This document shows positions 29,930 to 32,371 of a stretch of 32,371 nt of DNA, in pieces. Source of the DNA: Alphaproteobacteria bacterium (GTDB taxonomy: Bacteria; Myxococcota_A; UBA796; GCA-2862545); the NCBI GenBank assembly GCA_020632885.1, contig JACKEQ010000046.1, forward strand, positions 1 through 32,371, written 5' to 3'. The notes below the pieces were generated by a model. That model made no database searches and was not told the DNA's origin. It saw only the letters and a program-made list of their open reading frames with translations. A program made the translations under genes and the position numbers. How positions within the stretch are numbered: position 1 is the first letter of the stretch; every line of letters begins with the position of its first letter.

Positions 29930-30988
29930 TCAGTCCTGCCCCGTGTTCATCAACAGCACCGTGCAGGTCGAGGTGGAGCCCTCGAGCCCCACCCGCCCTC
30001 CGATCACGAACGCGCTCGAGTCGACGACCGGCACCTGGTGGATGTGGCCGACGCCCACCGGTAGCTCGACGGCCGAGACCCGCCAGGGGACGGTGGGGTC
30101 ACCCAGGGGGAACACCTCGATGGACGACAGCGCGCCATCATCGTCGAGGCCCCCGGCCACCACCAGCAGGTCGCCTACGACGAAGGTCCCGGGTGTGACG
30201 CGGGCCTCCAAGAGCTCGAGCGTGAACGCGAAGGGACCCGGGGCCTGCAGGTCTGCGGCGAGCACGCCCGGCAGGGCCTGCCCGCTCCGCCCCAGCCCGC
30301 CCGCGAGGAACACGCGGGAGCCGTGCACAGCGAGTCCGTGGTGGGTGCGCGGTTCGTCGAGCGTGAGCTCCCAGGGCTCCCAGCCCGTGATCGCGTCACC
30401 TTCGAGCACGGCCCGCACGCTCATCGTGGACGCGTCGCCCGTCGGGGTGCGCCCGCCCACCGCGACGAGCGCGCCGTCGATAACGGCCGCCTGGATGTGC
30501 CAGAGCGCCTCGGGGAGCGGAGCCTCGGTGCGCACGTCGGTGAAGGAGCCGCTGGCCGGGTCGAACACCCCGGAGATCACGTCGGTGACCCAGTGCTCTG
30601 CGCCGATGTCGCCATCGCCGAAGTCCACGAGCCCACCGAGCAGATAGACCCGCTCACCGAGGGCTGCGATGCCGTGGCCAGCCCGCGCCTCGGGGAGCGT
30701 CCCGGTCTGCCAGGCGCCCACGGAGTGGCCCTGGACGGCGGCGTAGAAGAAGTCGCCGTGCGCGCGCTGCGCCTCCGCACCCGGGAGCCCGAAGTCGAGG
30801 CCGCCGGTGGCGAGGATCCACGGTGAGCCCGCCACATCGACCCGGACGGTGCCGAGGTGGTCGCGCTCGGCCGGCAGGTCCGGGCACGAAGAGCTCTCGA
30901 TGGACGCCAGGCAGGTCTCACTCCAGAAGAGCGCGAAGTCACCACACGGGCTCGGGTGGCCACAGGCGAGGAGCAGTGCGAGCAGCAT
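29930..30988 (-). CDS. Kelch-like beta-propeller lipoprotein
   Basis: This 352-residue protein begins MLLALLLACGH with the lipid cysteine at residue 9. No nearer alternative start exists in this frame, so the signal is only eight residues. Several Cys residues follow at once (SPCGDFALFW, ETCLASIESSSCPD), probably disulfide-bonded. The remainder is a run of kelch-type blades: ARAGHGIAALGERVYLLGGL, WHIQAAVIDGALVAVGGRTP, THHGLAVHGSRVFLAGGLGR, TFVVGDLLVVAGGLDDDGAL and HIHQVPVVDSSAFVIGGRVG. Each has the double-glycine turn. About six blades give a propeller likely to bind protein or carbohydrate at the cell surface. It follows the TMEM43 gene by 11 bases and is probably in its operon. Confidence 0.85.
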   Translation of the reverse strand: MLLALLLACGHPSPCGDFALFWSETCLASIESSSCPDLPAERDHLGTVRVDVAGSPWILATGGLDFGLPGAEAQRAHGDFFYAAVQGHSVGAWQTGTLPEARAGHGIAALGERVYLLGGLVDFGDGDIGAEHWVTDVISGVFDPASGSFTDVRTEAPLPEALWHIQAAVIDGALVAVGGRTPTGDASTMSVRAVLEGDAITGWEPWELTLDEPRTHHGLAVHGSRVFLAGGLGRSGQALPGVLAADLQAPGPFAFTLELLEARVTPGTFVVGDLLVVAGGLDDDGALSSIEVFPLGDPTVPWRVSAVELPVGVGHIHQVPVVDSSAFVIGGRVGLEGSTSTCTVLLMNTGQD

Positions 30989-30999
30989 GGGACCCGGTC

Positions 31000-32157
31000 T
31001 CAGGCGGGCTGGGCGCGCGAACGCATCGCCACCACCACGGCACCCACGACCACGGCGAGGAACAGCGCGCCCACCACGAGGAGCGCGATCCCGAGGAGCG
31101 GCCGGTAGAACACCCAGGCGACGCCCATCGTGGGGAGCCCGCACGCGAGCGAGCCCGCCCCGGCGACCACGAACATCATGCAGCCCGCCATCTCACCGAA
31201 GAACGGGATGATGTCGGCCATCACGCGGAGCGGCCCGAGGATGGACATCAGGCCCACGAAGATGATGCCGAGCCCGAGGGGCCGGAGGATCCAGGTGAGC
31301 ACGTTGTTCGCGGACTCCTGGGCAGCGAACATCTCGTCCATGCCCTTGGTGCCCATCGCCAGATCGTGCACGGCGTAGCCGTTGGACGTGGCGTACCGGC
31401 CGAGGCTGTTGCCGGTCTGCTTGCCGAGCACGCTCACCGGGCCGGGCGTGATGGACTCGAAGCCCACGCGCACGTCGCCCACCTTCGGCTTCGCGGGGTC
31501 GCCGAGGTAGAGCATGCCACCCGACACCGCCACCCCGTCCGCGGAGTCCTTCCACGCCGTCCGGGCCAGGAACTCCGCCGTGTAGGGCACGGATCGGGCA
31601 CCCGAGAGCATGTTCTTCAGCGTGTCGTCGAGCTGGAACGCCCCCACCTCCACGACCTTCGCGGTCTCCTTCGTGCTCTGGTGCGGCATGGCGGACGGGT
31701 TGTCGTGGCCAGCGTCGTTGTAGCGCTTGCTGTCGAGGAGCTTCTCGCTCCACACCTTCTCGTAGGAGTACTCCTTCACGGTCTTCTTGCCGCCGCCGAG
31801 CTTCTTCTCGCTCCGCGACTCCACGTTCTCCTTCCACTGGAACATCTCGACGTTCCGGATGAGCACCAGGGCCGGGACCTCCACGCCGAAGGTGGCGTCC
31901 TTCAACACCTCGCCGGTGGTGGCCTGACCGTTCACGTGCACGAGGCGCCCGTCGTTCCCGGCAGCCACGCTGGCGGCGTCGACGTGGATGGCGCTCGACG
32001 CGCCCTCGGCGATCGCGGCCGCGGTCTTCACGGCGCGGCCCTCGTTCCAGAACAGGAGCATCGGGCCCACGAGCAGCAGCACGAGCCCGAACAGGACGCC
32101 GAACAGCGAGCCCGCGAGACGGCTGAAGAATCCCTGGCTCTCGACTTCGGTGGACAT
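31000..32157 (-). CDS. TMEM43 family membrane protein
   Basis: This 385-residue protein starts at an ATG with GGGAGGTG upstream. It has an N-terminal membrane segment (LFGVLFGLVLLLVGPMLLFW, about 17-36), then NEGRAVKTAAAIAEGA, the conserved entry of the TMEM43 family. A large loop (about 40-285) contains KKLGGGKKTVKEYSYEKVWS and KRYNDAGHDNPSAMP. The C-terminus carries about three or four membrane segments, with LGLGIIFVGLMSILGPLRVM and DIIPFFGEMAG, the family's second hallmark. Human TMEM43 (LUMA) is a nuclear-envelope protein; bacterial members are uncharacterised. A GTG at 32223 in frame is possible but lacks a ribosome site. The function cannot be inferred from neighbours, beyond operonic linkage to a kelch-like lipoprotein. 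Confidence 0.9.
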   Translation of the reverse strand: MSTEVESQGFFSRLAGSLFGVLFGLVLLLVGPMLLFWNEGRAVKTAAAIAEGASSAIHVDAASVAAGNDGRLVHVNGQATTGEVLKDATFGVEVPALVLIRNVEMFQWKENVESRSEKKLGGGKKTVKEYSYEKVWSEKLLDSKRYNDAGHDNPSAMPHQSTKETAKVVEVGAFQLDDTLKNMLSGARSVPYTAEFLARTAWKDSADGVAVSGGMLYLGDPAKPKVGDVRVGFESITPGPVSVLGKQTGNSLGRYATSNGYAVHDLAMGTKGMDEMFAAQESANNVLTWILRPLGLGIIFVGLMSILGPLRVMADIIPFFGEMAGCMMFVVAGAGSLACGLPTMGVAWVFYRPLLGIALLVVGALFLAVVVGAVVVAMRSRAQPA

Positions 32158-32174
32158 CGGGCACCTCCCGCGCC

Positions 32175-32180
32175 CTGATA
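32175..32180 (-). promoter_or_regulatory. Candidate -10 element of the TMEM43 operon
   Basis: TATCAG on the minus strand lies 17 bases before the ATG at 32157, the same gap as the elements before 1919 and 2998. No -35 is clear. Confidence 0.35.
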
Positions 32181-32240
32181 CCGCGTCCACACCCGATGAG
32201 CATTCGCAGCGGTGGCTGGGCACGGTGGGGCACGACGTGC

Positions 32241-32246
32241 TACGCT
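32241..32246 (+). promoter_or_regulatory. Candidate -10 element of the terminal lipoprotein gene
   Basis: TACGCT within GTGCTACGCT repeats the hexamer seen at 2975-2980 and lies 36 bases before the ATG at 32283. The leader between them is unusually T-rich for this window (CCGTTTTTCTCTTTGTG). The remaining gap 32181-32240 shows nothing else I can support. Confidence 0.35.
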
Positions 32247-32282
32247 GTTGCAGCTCCGTTTTTCTCTTTGTGCGAGCGTTCT

Positions 32283-32371
32283 ATGTTGCTGCTGTCCTCC
32301 GGTTCCCGCCTGGGCCTCCTCTGCGCCGCGATCGGTCTGTCGCTGGCCTGCACCACCCCGGCGTTCCAGGC
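32283..32371 (+). CDS. Lipoprotein, N-terminal fragment
   Basis: The last 89 bases open an ATG frame beginning MLLLSSGSRLGLLCAAIG and continuing SLACTTPAFQ up to the window edge. This is a lipoprotein signal with a lipobox (SLAC) at about residue 22, longer than the signals of most lipoproteins in this window. The ribosome site is poor (GCGAGCG). Nothing can be said of the mature domain, which lies beyond the window. It is divergent from the TMEM43 operon. Confidence 0.6.
   Translation, partial: MLLLSSGSRLGLLCAAIGLSLACTTPAFQ

Overview
The window is about 32 kb of very GC-rich, gene-dense chromosomal DNA from a Gram-negative bacterium. Two envelope features support this: an apolipoprotein N-acyltransferase, and a SurA-like chaperone gene joined to pdxA, a linkage also found in proteobacteria. 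Many lipoproteins, a sulfatase-TPR protein, an ankyrin-SMI1/KNR4 fusion, an ECF sigma/anti-sigma pair and frequent GTG/TTG starts suggest a deltaproteobacterial or Myxococcota-like lineage. That placement is inference; there is no rRNA to confirm it. I saw no tRNA, rRNA, CRISPR array, insertion sequence or phage gene. No gap between genes exceeds about 155 bases. The longest are 11397-11550 and 32158-32282, and they hold only promoter-like elements.

Layout, left to right. 1-1919 (-): ECF sigma factor, membrane anti-sigma factor and a DUF4097-like protein cut by the window edge. 1964-2938 (-) and 2998-3672 (+): a divergent endonuclease/exonuclease/phosphatase-fold hydrolase and a site-2-type M50 protease. 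3657-4541 (-): a small membrane protein and a lipoprotein with a monooxygenase-like fold. 4587-10184 (-): a tightly packed six-gene operon encoding a GbsR/MarR regulator, a LolA-like periplasmic protein, two LolC/E-MacB-type permeases, a LolD-type ATPase and an outer-membrane beta-barrel. A perfect inverted repeat lies in its promoter. 10272-11396 (-): a lipoprotein of unknown function. 11551-12669 (+): the ankyrin/SMI1-KNR4 protein. 12657-13256 (-): a HExxH metalloprotease-like protein.

13290-16914 (+) is a membrane cluster: DUF423, an NfeD-like protein with a strictly alternating acidic tract, and two flotillin-like SPFH paralogues. 16916-19383 (-) holds an MFS transporter coupled to apolipoprotein N-acyltransferase. 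19405-20465 (+) encodes a TPR lipoprotein and an exported protein that may be LolB/LolA-like. 20454-23798 (-) is a periplasmic folding operon: a PpiC-type lipoprotein, a SurA-like protein, PdxA and a small lipoprotein. 23857-26284 (+) is a PEGA-like exported protein overlapping a sensor histidine kinase. 26285-27643 (-) is a large exported protein of unknown function. 27728-29923 (+) is a sulfatase-like/TPR lipoprotein. 29930-32157 (-) holds a kelch-like lipoprotein and a TMEM43 protein. 32283-32371 (+) is the start of another lipoprotein.

The common theme is envelope biogenesis: lipoprotein maturation, lipid or lipoprotein traffic between membranes, periplasmic folding, membrane microdomains and envelope-stress signalling. 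The strongest candidate for an incompletely described system is the LolA-like/ABC/beta-barrel operon with its regulator and operator. The NfeD/double-flotillin cluster and the ankyrin-SMI1 fusion come next. Transcription units are very compact: several convergent genes overlap or touch at their stops, and most operon junctions are 4-base start/stop overlaps.
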